A DNA stretch of 20,076 bases from Pleomorphomonas sp. T1.2MG-36. Its GTDB lineage: Bacteria > Pseudomonadota > Alphaproteobacteria > Rhizobiales > Pleomorphomonadaceae. The stretch is from positions 1 to 20,076 of the forward strand of contig NZ_CATNLY010000008.1 of NCBI RefSeq assembly GCF_950100655.1, written 5' to 3'. This document shows positions 1 to 6,716 of the stretch, piece after piece. Made by a program: the position numbers and the translations under genes. Each line of letters starts with the position of its first letter. The first letter of the stretch is position 1. Below the pieces are notes generated by a model. That model was not told the DNA's origin. It did no database searches and was given only the letters and a program-made list of their open reading frames with translations.

Positions 1-1
1 A

Positions 2-298
2 GAGCTCGAGATCACCGACGTCAACAGGGCCTATCTCGAGCGTGGCAAGCTCAACGTCGAACTGATGGGCCGCGGCTATGCTTGGCTCGACACCGGCACC
101 CCCGACAGCCTGCTCGAAGCCGGCGACTTCGTCGGCACCCTGCAACGCCGCCAAGGCATCAAGATCGCCTGCCCCGAGGAGATCGCCTTCCGTAACGGCT
201 TCATCGATCGCAACCAACTGGAAACACTCGGAAAGAAGCTCGGTAAAAGCGAATATGGAAGATACCTTCTGAACCTTGGGCACCTGCCCCGCCGCTGA
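2..298 (+). CDS. rfbA: Glucose-1-phosphate thymidylyltransferase, C-terminal part (5' end outside window)
   Basis: This is the last 98 codons of RfbA/RmlA, which makes dTDP-glucose from glucose-1-phosphate and dTTP, the first step to dTDP-L-rhamnose. The visible part begins ELEITDVNRAYLERGKL and carries the conserved RGYAWLDTGTPDSLLEA segment, then RRQGIKIACPEEIAFRNGFI, which are hallmarks of the RmlA C-terminal third. The reading frame is open from the left edge to a TGA at 296-298. The gene is GC-rich with ordinary high-GC codon use, unlike the AT-rich genes further right. In many rhizobia rfbA closes an rfbCBDA block; here rfbC lies about 19 kb downstream, so the rhamnose genes are either split by this island or present twice. 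Family assignment is firm; whether it is the only rfbA copy cannot be seen. Confidence 0.95.
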   Translation, partial: ELEITDVNRAYLERGKLNVELMGRGYAWLDTGTPDSLLEAGDFVGTLQRRQGIKIACPEEIAFRNGFIDRNQLETLGKKLGKSEYGRYLLNLGHLPRR

Positions 299-672
299 AC
301 CGTGACCGGTTTGCTGCATCATGGATAGATTGATCGGTTGCAGTTGACACTGTGCCGTAATTGAAAGTACCATTAGCTATTAGTCGTAGAGAGGTCGAGC
401 TAGGCCGCTTTTGTTTGATATCTGTTGTTTGGGTTTATGTATTGAGGCAATAAATTGGGGGATTTGTTGCAGTATTTTCAAAATGAAATTGGCGTCGCTC
501 CAAGATTTGCTTTTTTTGTTCGTTTTTGGCCTGGTTTCTGCTCCCGATCTCGAAAATTATGTTCGCGATAAGATGGCGCGATAATTGCTTTAGTTTTCTG
601 TAGTGGTCGTAATGGCCCTCCCTGGGGTCATTTGGGATCAAACGGCGCGCAGTGATCGCGAAAAGGGGCCTT
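299..672. other. Intergenic region upstream of the nusG-like gene
   Basis: No gene is seen here. The sequence turns T-rich and AT-rich from about 400, in contrast to the GC-rich rfbA end, and presumably holds the promoter and a long leader for the genes to the right. A TTGACA hexamer lies at 344-349, but no convincing -10 box follows at 16-18 bases. No strong hairpin with a T-run marks an rfbA terminator. Confidence 0.5.
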
Positions 673-1236
673 ATGGAAAGTTCGTTGTCCCAAGGGGCTA
701 CAGACGTATCTGGGTCTGCTTTTGATGGGCCCATGGAGAGCGAGCGTTGGTTCGCAGCTATGACCCAGCCGCAGCGAGAGGGGATCGCGGTCGATAACCT
801 TCGTCGCCAAGGCTTTCATACATTCTCTCCCCTTGAAAAAGTGGTGCGCCGCCACGCGCGCAAGACGGTTGCGACGACGGCTCCAGTTTTTCGCGGCTAT
901 GTTTTCGTGCGGTTGGATCCGATGCGGGCGCGCTGGCGGTCCATCAACGGAACGCTGGGTGTCCGGTCCTTGGTGGCCAACGGCGACGCGCCTCTGGCGA
1001 TCAAGCCAGGCGTTATCGAGACCCTGGTCGCCTCGACCAACGCCGACGGTATTCTTGAGTTCATCGATCCGTTGCAGCCTGGAATGATAGTGCGCCTCAG
1101 GGCTGGACCGTTTGCCGACGAGCTTGGGGTGATCGAGCGCCTTGATGGGCGTGGCCGGCTGGTGTTGTTGATGAGTTTGATGGGTGGTCAGGTGCGGGCG
1201 GGCGTGTCTCGCGACATGGTTCTGAAAGTGGCCTGA
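673..1236 (+). CDS. NusG/RfaH-family transcription antitermination protein
   Basis: A NusG paralogue of the specialised type (RfaH, UpxY, LoaP) found at the head of long polysaccharide operons. Such factors bind RNA polymerase and let it read through long, poorly transcribed clusters. The NGN domain spans roughly residues 20-120, with RWFAAMTQPQREGIAVDNL, then APVFRGYVFVRLDP and INGTLGVRSLV. The pattern 'P-x-F-x-x-Y-x-F-V-x-x-D-P ... I-x-x-T-x-G-V' resembles RfaH. A KOW-type domain follows (GMIVRLRAGPFADELGVIERL). I chose the ATG at 673 because AAAAGGGG sits just upstream; a GTG at 652 and an ATG at 733 are in frame. The length (187 aa) suits the family. It is the first gene of the cluster, and an ops-like sequence follows in the next leader. 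Family is confident; the operon-specific role is inferred. Confidence 0.88.
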   Translation: MESSLSQGATDVSGSAFDGPMESERWFAAMTQPQREGIAVDNLRRQGFHTFSPLEKVVRRHARKTVATTAPVFRGYVFVRLDPMRARWRSINGTLGVRSLVANGDAPLAIKPGVIETLVASTNADGILEFIDPLQPGMIVRLRAGPFADELGVIERLDGRGRLVLLMSLMGGQVRAGVSRDMVLKVA

Positions 1237-1348
1237 TCGTTGTTTGGTTGACGCGTAGATAGCCTCCGATCGAGGCGTGGGAGATCGATCCTGCGACTGT
1301 TCGTGTGCGGCAGTGATTTGGGTCCAGGTGAAGTGGTTTCACCCGGAG

Positions 1349-1359
1349 TGCGGTAGCTT
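1349..1359 (+). promoter_or_regulatory. ops-like element (candidate recruitment site for the RfaH-type factor)
   Basis: The sequence TGCGGTAGCTT matches the enterobacterial ops consensus GGCGGTAGCNT at all specified positions except the first. It lies 113 bases after the nusG-like stop codon and 116 bases before the epimerase start, in the untranslated leader and on the coding strand, which is where an ops site would act. No other copy of GCGGTAGC was found in the window. The match is seen in the sequence; function in an alphaproteobacterium is inference, since ops is best established in gammaproteobacteria. Confidence 0.45.
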
Positions 1360-1363
1360 TTGC

Positions 1364-1382
1364 CCGGACGTTATGTGTCCGG
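1364..1382 (+). promoter_or_regulatory. Leader hairpin just downstream of the ops-like site
   Basis: A perfect 6-bp GC-rich stem, CCGGAC (1364-1369) with GTCCGG (1377-1382), encloses a 7-base loop. There is no T-run after it, so it is not a standard intrinsic terminator; it could be a pause hairpin. The segment CCGGA at 1343-1347, before the ops-like site, could pair with the same downstream arm, giving two exclusive folds. The pairing is visible; an attenuation role is speculative. Confidence 0.35.
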
Positions 1383-1474
1383 TAAGTGGCTTTATCGAAC
1401 GTTTGAAGCAAATTTGAGCCGCCTTGGAAGCCTGTTCGAAAATTACAAGGGCTGATGGCGGCAGGGAGATTTCA

Positions 1475-2434
1475 TTGGCTGAAAAAGTTATTGTTTTCGG
1501 CGGCTCCGGTTTTATCGGAACGCATCTCACGCGACGCTTGGTCGCCGAAGGTGTTGAGGTCATCTCGGTAGACATTAAGCCGCAACGAGAAACGCTGCCT
1601 GGCGTGGACTACCGGATTGCCGACGTCCGCGATCTTTCTGGCTTTTGGGTCGATGGAGCGATTAGCCGAATTTACAATTTTGCGGCCATTCACACAACGC
1701 CCGGCCATCCCATTCACGAGTACTACGAGACGAATATCTTGGGCGCGCTTTCAATTACAGATTTCGCTGCCAGGAATGGCGTTAGCGAGATCGTCTTCAC
1801 GAGTTCAATCTCTGTCTATGGACCGAGTGAGGAGATGAAGACAGAGCAAACACCTCCGGCGCCTGAATCAGCCTACGGATACTCGAAGCTCATCTCCGAG
1901 CGCATTCATCGCCAATGGTTTGAATCTTCATCAGGTCGAAAGTTGACCATCGTCCGCCCGGCAGTCGTCTTTGGGGGAGGCGAGGGCGGCAATTTCACAA
2001 GGCTTGCGACACTGCTCAAGAAGGGCTTCTTCATTTATCCGGGCCGCAAAGATACGATTAAGGCCTGCATCTACGTTGAAGACCTCCTCGACGCGATCGA
2101 ATTCGCACGAAATAAGGCGGAACCGTTTATTCTATTCAACGGTGCCTATCCCCAGCGCTACACGCTCGAACAAATCATTTCGGCAATGATAAGCGGTCAT
2201 TTTCCCAAAGCGCGCACCTTCATGGTCCCAAAAGCGTTGGTACTTGCAGGTGCTCGACTGCTTAAAGTGTTGGATGCCTTTCACATCGGAATTCACCCCG
2301 ATCGCGTCATGAAGCTGGTGCGCTCTACTGACATTTATCCGGGATGGTTGACGTCTCAAGGGCGAGAATACCCAAACGCTATTGAAACTGCTTTGATGCG
2401 TTGGAGCGCCGAAAGCGGTGGTAGGTTCAACTAA
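1475..2434 (+). CDS. NAD(P)-dependent sugar-nucleotide epimerase/dehydratase (extended SDR)
   Basis: An extended short-chain dehydrogenase/reductase, probably acting on a nucleotide sugar in the cytoplasm. The N-terminal Rossmann motif GGSGFIG is at residues 9-15, an acidic residue that should contact the cofactor ribose follows in VISVDIK, the Ser/Thr region is TSSISVYG (about 108-115), and the catalytic YxxxK is Tyr134-Lys138 (YGYSK). I chose the TTG at 1475 because GGGAG lies six bases upstream and the Rossmann fold then starts at residue 4; a TTG at 1424 is also in frame. The length (319 aa) is normal for the family. Only 21 bases separate its stop from ugd, so the two are probably co-transcribed, hinting at UDP-glucose or UDP-glucuronate as substrate. 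The exact substrate cannot be read from sequence. Base composition is intermediate between the flanking GC-rich and AT-rich genes. Confidence 0.85.
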   Translation: MAEKVIVFGGSGFIGTHLTRRLVAEGVEVISVDIKPQRETLPGVDYRIADVRDLSGFWVDGAISRIYNFAAIHTTPGHPIHEYYETNILGALSITDFAARNGVSEIVFTSSISVYGPSEEMKTEQTPPAPESAYGYSKLISERIHRQWFESSSGRKLTIVRPAVVFGGGEGGNFTRLATLLKKGFFIYPGRKDTIKACIYVEDLLDAIEFARNKAEPFILFNGAYPQRYTLEQIISAMISGHFPKARTFMVPKALVLAGARLLKVLDAFHIGIHPDRVMKLVRSTDIYPGWLTSQGREYPNAIETALMRWSAESGGRFN

Positions 2435-2455
2435 TATTTCCAAGAAAGTATATTG

Positions 2456-3766
2456 ATGAAGATCGTGATGATAGGATCTGGCTACGTTGGTCTTGTATCG
2501 GGAACGTGCTTTGCCGATTTCGGCCATGACGTCGTCTGCATGGACAAGGCGGTGGAGAAGATCGAGGCGCTGGAGCGCGGCGAGATCCCGATCTACGAGC
2601 CCGGTCTCGACGCCCTGGTCGCTGCCAACGTCAAGTCTGGCCGGCTGACCTTCACCACCGATCTCGCCGGCCCGGTGGCAGACGCCGATGTGGTGTTCAT
2701 CGCCGTCGGAACGCCGTCGCGTCGCGGTGACGGCCATGCCGATCTCTCCTATGTCTATGCGGCGGCCCGCGAGATCGCCGCGGCGGTCAAGGGCTTCACC
2801 GTTGTCGTTACCAAGTCGACCGTGCCGGTCGGCACTGGTGACGAGGTCGAGCGCATCATCCGCGAGACCAACCCCAACGCCGACGTCGCCGTCGTCTCCA
2901 ATCCCGAGTTCCTGCGCGAAGGCGCCGCCATCGACGACTTCAAGCGGCCCGACCGCATCGTCATCGGCTACGAGGACGAACGCGCTCGCGAGGTGATGAC
3001 CGAGGTCTACCGGCCGCTCTACCTCAATCAGGCGCCGCTGCTGTTCACCAAGCGTCGCACCTCCGAACTGATCAAGTACGCCGGCAACGCCTTCCTGGCC
3101 ATGAAGATCACCTTCATCAACGAGATCGCCGATCTCTGCGAGAAGGTTGGCGCCGACGTGCAGCAGGTAGCACGCGGCATTGGCCTTGACGGCCGCATCG
3201 GTGGCAAGTTCCTGCACGCCGGCCCTGGCTACGGTGGCTCGTGCTTCCCCAAGGACACTCTGGCGCTGGTCAAGACCGCCCAGGATTACGACAGCCCGAT
3301 CCGGCTCATCGAGACCACCGTGGCCGTCAACGACACGCGCAAGCGGGCGATGGCGCGCAAGGTGGTCCAGGCAGTCGGCGGCGACGTGCGCGGCAAGACG
3401 GTGGCCGTGCTAGGCCTCACCTTCAAGCCGATGACCGACGACATGCGCGACAGCCCGGCGATCTCCATCATCCAGGCCTTGCAGGATGCCGGCGCCAAGG
3501 TACGCGGCTTCGACCCCGAGGGCATGGACAACGCCAAGAAGCTGATCGAGGGCATCGCCTATGTCGGCAGCGCCTACGAGGCGGCCAAGGGCGCCGACGC
3601 GCTCTGCATCGTCACCGAGTGGAACGAGTTCCGGGCGCTCGACTTCCCCCGCCTCAAGGCGGTGATGAAGGCGCCTGTGCTGGTCGATCTCAGGAACATC
3701 TACCGACCCGAGGAAGTCGAGAAGCACGGCTTCAGCTATGTGAGCGTCGGACGTTCGCAAACGTAG
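2456..3766 (+). CDS. ugd: UDP-glucose 6-dehydrogenase
   Basis: Oxidises UDP-glucose twice with NAD+ to UDP-glucuronate, a precursor of acidic residues in O antigens and exopolysaccharides. The N-terminal dinucleotide fold begins MKIVMIGSGYVGLVSGTCFA (GxGxxG at residues 7-12). The middle helix carries LIKYAGNAFLAMKITFINE, and the catalytic cysteine is Cys263 in GPGYGGSCFPKDT. The C-terminal UDP-binding domain has GLTFKPMTDDMRDSPA. The length (436 aa) is typical. The ATG at 2456 is preferred over the TTG one codon upstream; the ribosome site (AAGAAAG) is weak. From about base 2540 the gene is strikingly GC-rich, like rfbA and rfbC and unlike the genes on both sides, so it looks like core-genome material within the mosaic. 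Confidence 0.97.
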   Translation: MKIVMIGSGYVGLVSGTCFADFGHDVVCMDKAVEKIEALERGEIPIYEPGLDALVAANVKSGRLTFTTDLAGPVADADVVFIAVGTPSRRGDGHADLSYVYAAAREIAAAVKGFTVVVTKSTVPVGTGDEVERIIRETNPNADVAVVSNPEFLREGAAIDDFKRPDRIVIGYEDERAREVMTEVYRPLYLNQAPLLFTKRRTSELIKYAGNAFLAMKITFINEIADLCEKVGADVQQVARGIGLDGRIGGKFLHAGPGYGGSCFPKDTLALVKTAQDYDSPIRLIETTVAVNDTRKRAMARKVVQAVGGDVRGKTVAVLGLTFKPMTDDMRDSPAISIIQALQDAGAKVRGFDPEGMDNAKKLIEGIAYVGSAYEAAKGADALCIVTEWNEFRALDFPRLKAVMKAPVLVDLRNIYRPEEVEKHGFSYVSVGRSQT

Positions 3767-3874
3767 TTTAGATGCACCAACTATACATAAAATGCTGCTC
3801 TAATTTTAAATTAGAATAAATTGAATATACTATCCATCGTATACTAATAGATATTCCAATATACGGAGTGCGCA

Positions 3875-4603
3875 GTGCTGAAATCGTCATTTGAGTACGC
3901 GATATGTTTAGCGACATACAACGGAGAAAAATATCTGCGAGATCAGATAGACTCAATACTTTGTCAATTAACTTCTTCCGATGTTTTATTTGTTTCAGAC
4001 GACGGATCAAAAGATTCAACAAAAGATATATTGTCGAGTTACGGTGGGAAGCTGCGGGTTGTTTCAACAGAACGTGCGGGTGGTGTTGTCCGTAATTTCG
4101 AGCGCGTTTTGCAAGCCGCCTATGATTCTGGAGCGTCATATTTCTTGTTAGTCGATCAGGACGATGTTTGGGTCAATGGCCGTATGGATTTATTTCGGGC
4201 GGCTCTATCCCGGTATGATTTGGCTCTATTGGATGCTGAGATCACCAATGAGAATCTAACAAAAACAGGTCGGAGTCTTTTTGAAGTAAATAGAACAGGT
4301 CCAGGATTTATAAAGAATTACATAAAGAATGGATATGTCGGTTGTTGTATGGCGTTTAGACGCGATGTACTGAAGGTTTCTCTGCCGTTTCCGCCCGGGG
4401 TTGTATGGCACGATTGGTATATCGGCTTAATAGCTGAGTTGATGTTCGTTCCTTATCATAGAAAACAAACCTGCCTTTTCTATAGAAGGCATGGAGATAA
4501 CTTATCTCCAACGGGAGATAAGTCAAATAACGGAAGTATAACTAAGTTAATATTAAGATTAAGAATGCTGTTCGCTATTCTCGTGGCTGTCATTCGGAAA
4601 TAG
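3875..4603 (+). CDS. Family 2 glycosyltransferase (rhamnosyltransferase-like)
   Basis: A GT-A fold inverting transferase expected to act at the inner membrane face, adding one sugar to the lipid-linked repeat unit. The N-terminus has the GT2 signature LATYNGEKYLRDQIDSIL, followed by SDDGSKDST (nucleotide binding) and DQDDVW at residues 94-99, the metal-binding DxD region. A later WHDW motif resembles that of putative rhamnosyltransferases. Translation starts at GTG 3875, with GGAG at 3865-3868. At 242 aa it is somewhat shorter than its relative at 13175-13996, lacking part of the C-terminus. It is AT-rich and ATA/AGA-rich, unlike ugd just before it, and lies 12 bases upstream of the phosphoribosyltransferase gene, suggesting one operon. 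With dTDP-rhamnose genes at both window ends, rhamnose is a reasonable but unproven donor. Confidence 0.85.
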   Translation: MLKSSFEYAICLATYNGEKYLRDQIDSILCQLTSSDVLFVSDDGSKDSTKDILSSYGGKLRVVSTERAGGVVRNFERVLQAAYDSGASYFLLVDQDDVWVNGRMDLFRAALSRYDLALLDAEITNENLTKTGRSLFEVNRTGPGFIKNYIKNGYVGCCMAFRRDVLKVSLPFPPGVVWHDWYIGLIAELMFVPYHRKQTCLFYRRHGDNLSPTGDKSNNGSITKLILRLRMLFAILVAVIRK

Positions 4604-4615
4604 GGTGGTTGTGTG

Positions 4616-5233
4616 ATGAGGGTAGTTGATCTTAGGAGAGAGCAAGATTTCGACGACGCATGTCGGAAGTTATGTCTTTTAGTAAAAAGTAAAAATAGAA
4701 CCGTAGATCTGGTTGTGAGCGTAGAAACGGGCGGTCGTTTCGTTGGGGAGAAGTTCGTAGAGTTCTATAATCCCGGTATGCCAAATTTTGTTGTGAAGAG
4801 GCAGAGAAAAGGAACGAAAACAAAACAGAAATACTCGATATTCAGTCGAATGATCGGAATCATGCCAGATGTAGCTCATAACCTGTTGAGAGTTGTGGAA
4901 CATCATGCCAGGCAGTTTTTCTATGAAAGAAAGAACAGACGACCTCGAATATCCAACGTGGAAATTGTCAATGATATATCTGGTTCTGTAAACGAAGAGT
5001 CGATGATTCTAATCATAGACGATGCTGTCGATAGCGGAAGTACGCTTCTAGACGTTATTAGCTTCGTAAAACAACGTTATCCAAACTCAGAAATACAAAC
5101 ATGTGCTATCACGATCACGTTTAAGAATCCGATAGTTAAAGTAGATTATCACATATACAAAGATACTTTGGTAAAATTTCCATGGTCTATGGACTCTAAG
5201 CATGAAAGAGGGGCAGGATCTAGTCATGTGTGA
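4616..5233 (+). CDS. Type I phosphoribosyltransferase-like protein in a glycan cluster
   Basis: A 205-aa protein with the 5-phosphoribosyl-1-pyrophosphate (PRPP) binding loop of type I phosphoribosyltransferases: IIDDAVDSGSTL, with Asp135-Asp136 and the DSGST turn at 139-143. An N-terminal segment, VDLVVSVETGGRFVGEKF, resembles the PRTase 'hood' and first strand. No purine, pyrimidine or competence gene is nearby; it sits between a GT2 gene and a HAD phosphatase gene. That arrangement fits the established two-step addition of ribofuranose in some bacterial polysaccharides, where ribose-5-phosphate is moved from PRPP to the glycan and a HAD phosphatase removes the 5-phosphate. ATG 4616 is preferred over GTG 4613; AGGGTGG lies just upstream, overlapping the GT2 stop. 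Alternative: a nucleotide-salvage PRTase carried along by chance. The fold is confident, the role inferred. Confidence 0.75.
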   Translation: MRVVDLRREQDFDDACRKLCLLVKSKNRTVDLVVSVETGGRFVGEKFVEFYNPGMPNFVVKRQRKGTKTKQKYSIFSRMIGIMPDVAHNLLRVVEHHARQFFYERKNRRPRISNVEIVNDISGSVNEESMILIIDDAVDSGSTLLDVISFVKQRYPNSEIQTCAITITFKNPIVKVDYHIYKDTLVKFPWSMDSKHERGAGSSHV

Positions 5234-5459
5234 TGCCGGAGAAGAAACGCATATGTAGGGGTTTTTTAAGGCGCGCGATCGACAAAGCAGATATAACTAT
5301 TATCATATGGTATGTTTTATTATGGTTTCTTCGAGAGAAAATTATATTATCGATAATTGACACTAGAGCACTCTTCGGAGAATTTTGACCTAGAATCGCG
5401 GGTAGATATTTTCTATTTCAGAAAAATTTATGGGGAAATTTGCCTGTAGGAGTAAGAAA

Positions 5460-6140
5460 ATGTCTGTAGCCTCTACGGAGACCCTCGACAGGATAAAAAC
5501 TATATATGTCGATCTTGATGGCACTTTGGTCACGTGTAACTCTTTTCATCGATGGCTTATATTCACAATAATGATCGGCGGAGTTAAATACTCAACCAAA
5601 TTTAGAATAATATTAATCTGCCTAAAGCGACTGATTGGAAACATAACACATTGGGATATGAAGAGGGAGGTCCTAAAAATAGTGACGTCAAATAAGGAGG
5701 AATGTAGGAGAAATGATGACGTTCGCTTTGCAATTGTTTTGTTCAGGTACTTAAATAAAGATGTTTTGGGTTTTATAAATCTTATGAGGAAGAAAGGTTC
5801 TGCCGTTATACTGGCGACGGCTGCGCCGTCTAACTATTCGGAAGTACTTGCGGATCGACTTGGTTTCGACGGCTGTTTGTCAACTTTTTGTGTCGATCCA
5901 GCAGGGGGAGAGTGGGTCGAGAACATTGGTGTTAACAAGAGAAATTCAATAATGAGAGATATGGCTGATCGGTGTGTTAACAAAGATGAGTGCGCAATTA
6001 TAACCGATCATTTTGATGACATTCCATCTATGAGCCTAGTTAGCGTTACAGTTTGGGTTGGCAAAGCGGACAGAAAGTGTCTCCCGGATCAGTTCTCTGC
6101 CTATGCAATAGATAAGAAGAGTTTCAGTTTAAAAATGTGA
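5460..6140 (+). CDS. HAD-superfamily phosphatase
   Basis: A 226-aa haloacid dehalogenase-type hydrolase. All four motifs are visible: motif I DLDGT with nucleophile Asp18 and Asp20, motif II at Thr120 (LATAAPS), motif III Lys160 (VNKRNS), and motif IV Asp183 and Asp186-Asp187 (TDHFDD). The insert between motifs I and II is long and hydrophobic (around residues 28-60), a C1-type cap that could sit near the membrane. I chose ATG 5460 because AGGAG (5448-5452) lies seven bases upstream; an in-frame ATG at 5430 has no such site. It follows the phosphoribosyltransferase by about 225 AT-rich bases and is the natural candidate to remove the 5-phosphate from a newly added phosphoribosyl group. Substrate is inferred from context; a free sugar-phosphate phosphatase is the main alternative. 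Confidence 0.8.
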   Translation: MSVASTETLDRIKTIYVDLDGTLVTCNSFHRWLIFTIMIGGVKYSTKFRIILICLKRLIGNITHWDMKREVLKIVTSNKEECRRNDDVRFAIVLFRYLNKDVLGFINLMRKKGSAVILATAAPSNYSEVLADRLGFDGCLSTFCVDPAGGEWVENIGVNKRNSIMRDMADRCVNKDECAIITDHFDDIPSMSLVSVTVWVGKADRKCLPDQFSAYAIDKKSFSLKM

Positions 6141-6177
6141 GGTTTGACCTTGCGGGCTCTACTTTGTGATGCTGGTA

Positions 6178-6712
6178 TCGGGAGCAAGTGGAAAAAATCC
6201 CAACGACAGGGCGGCGAGCAAGTGCTTGAGTGTTTCGGAAACGGGCCGAGCAACTGGGTAATACGGCTGGGTAGGCCGCAGCATAGACTTTGCTAGCTTC
6301 TACTGGGGCGCCGATTCCTGCTTGAGGAACTGGCCGACCCGAAGGACCTGTGGTCGGTCCTAAGGCCAGCGAGTAAGTCCTCGCTCTGGCGCCTCGACGG
6401 TCCCGCCTATGTGGCCACAGTCGCATAGAGGCGCTGCTGGTGATGGGAGCAAGCGGGCCTCGTCGGTCACAATCTAGAAGATCCTCAACAACCGCGGGAT
6501 CTGGCCGGTGGCCGGCGTCGGGGACCCGCAAGGCCAAGACACCGATCGGACACTGTGCCGAGCGGGTTGCCTTTGTTAAGCGACACACTCGGCGTTGTCA
6601 GGCGCTGTGCTAGGGCGCGCTGTTCAGCAGCAACCTAAAGGAGTCGGAAACGTCTAGCTCCGCGCCTTGGTCGACACACCTTTGAGTCATACCCCTTATA
6701 CTTTCTGCGTGT
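6178..6712 (+). pseudogene. IS481-family transposase remnant, 5' part (interrupted by IS630 copy 1)
   Basis: This GC-rich stretch has no long sense frame, but it aligns by eye with the IS481-type transposase at 15592-16608 read from its N-terminus. Shared blocks include GAGCAAGTGG near 6182, CGGGCCGAGCAACTGGGTAA near 6241, the AGCTTCTA block near 6295, and a stretch encoding VGNV-stop-LRALVDT near 6646 that corresponds to the family's VGKVYLHAVVDTY. Many stops and frameshifts make it long dead. About 400 bp of the family's central catalytic region is missing between here and the 3' fragment beyond the IS630 copy. Confidence 0.7.
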
Positions 6713-6716
6713 CACC

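Noticed and set aside
344..349. TTGACA as a -35 box upstream of the nusG-like gene (another at 5357-5362 before the HAD gene)
   Set aside because: Neither has a convincing -10 hexamer at 16-18 bases, so I do not call a promoter.
1262..1276. GCCTC/GAGGC hairpin as a terminator of the nusG-like gene
   Set aside because: Only a 5-bp stem and no T-run; a terminator cannot be supported.
2132..3217. 361-codon open frame on the - strand across the epimerase end and ugd
   Set aside because: Antisense shadow of ugd caused by GC-rich codon use; composition is low-complexity and no ribosome site or domain is seen.
6124..6588. 154-codon - strand frame after the HAD gene
   Set aside because: It lies opposite the IS481-type relic, which explains the sequence better; translation is low-complexity.
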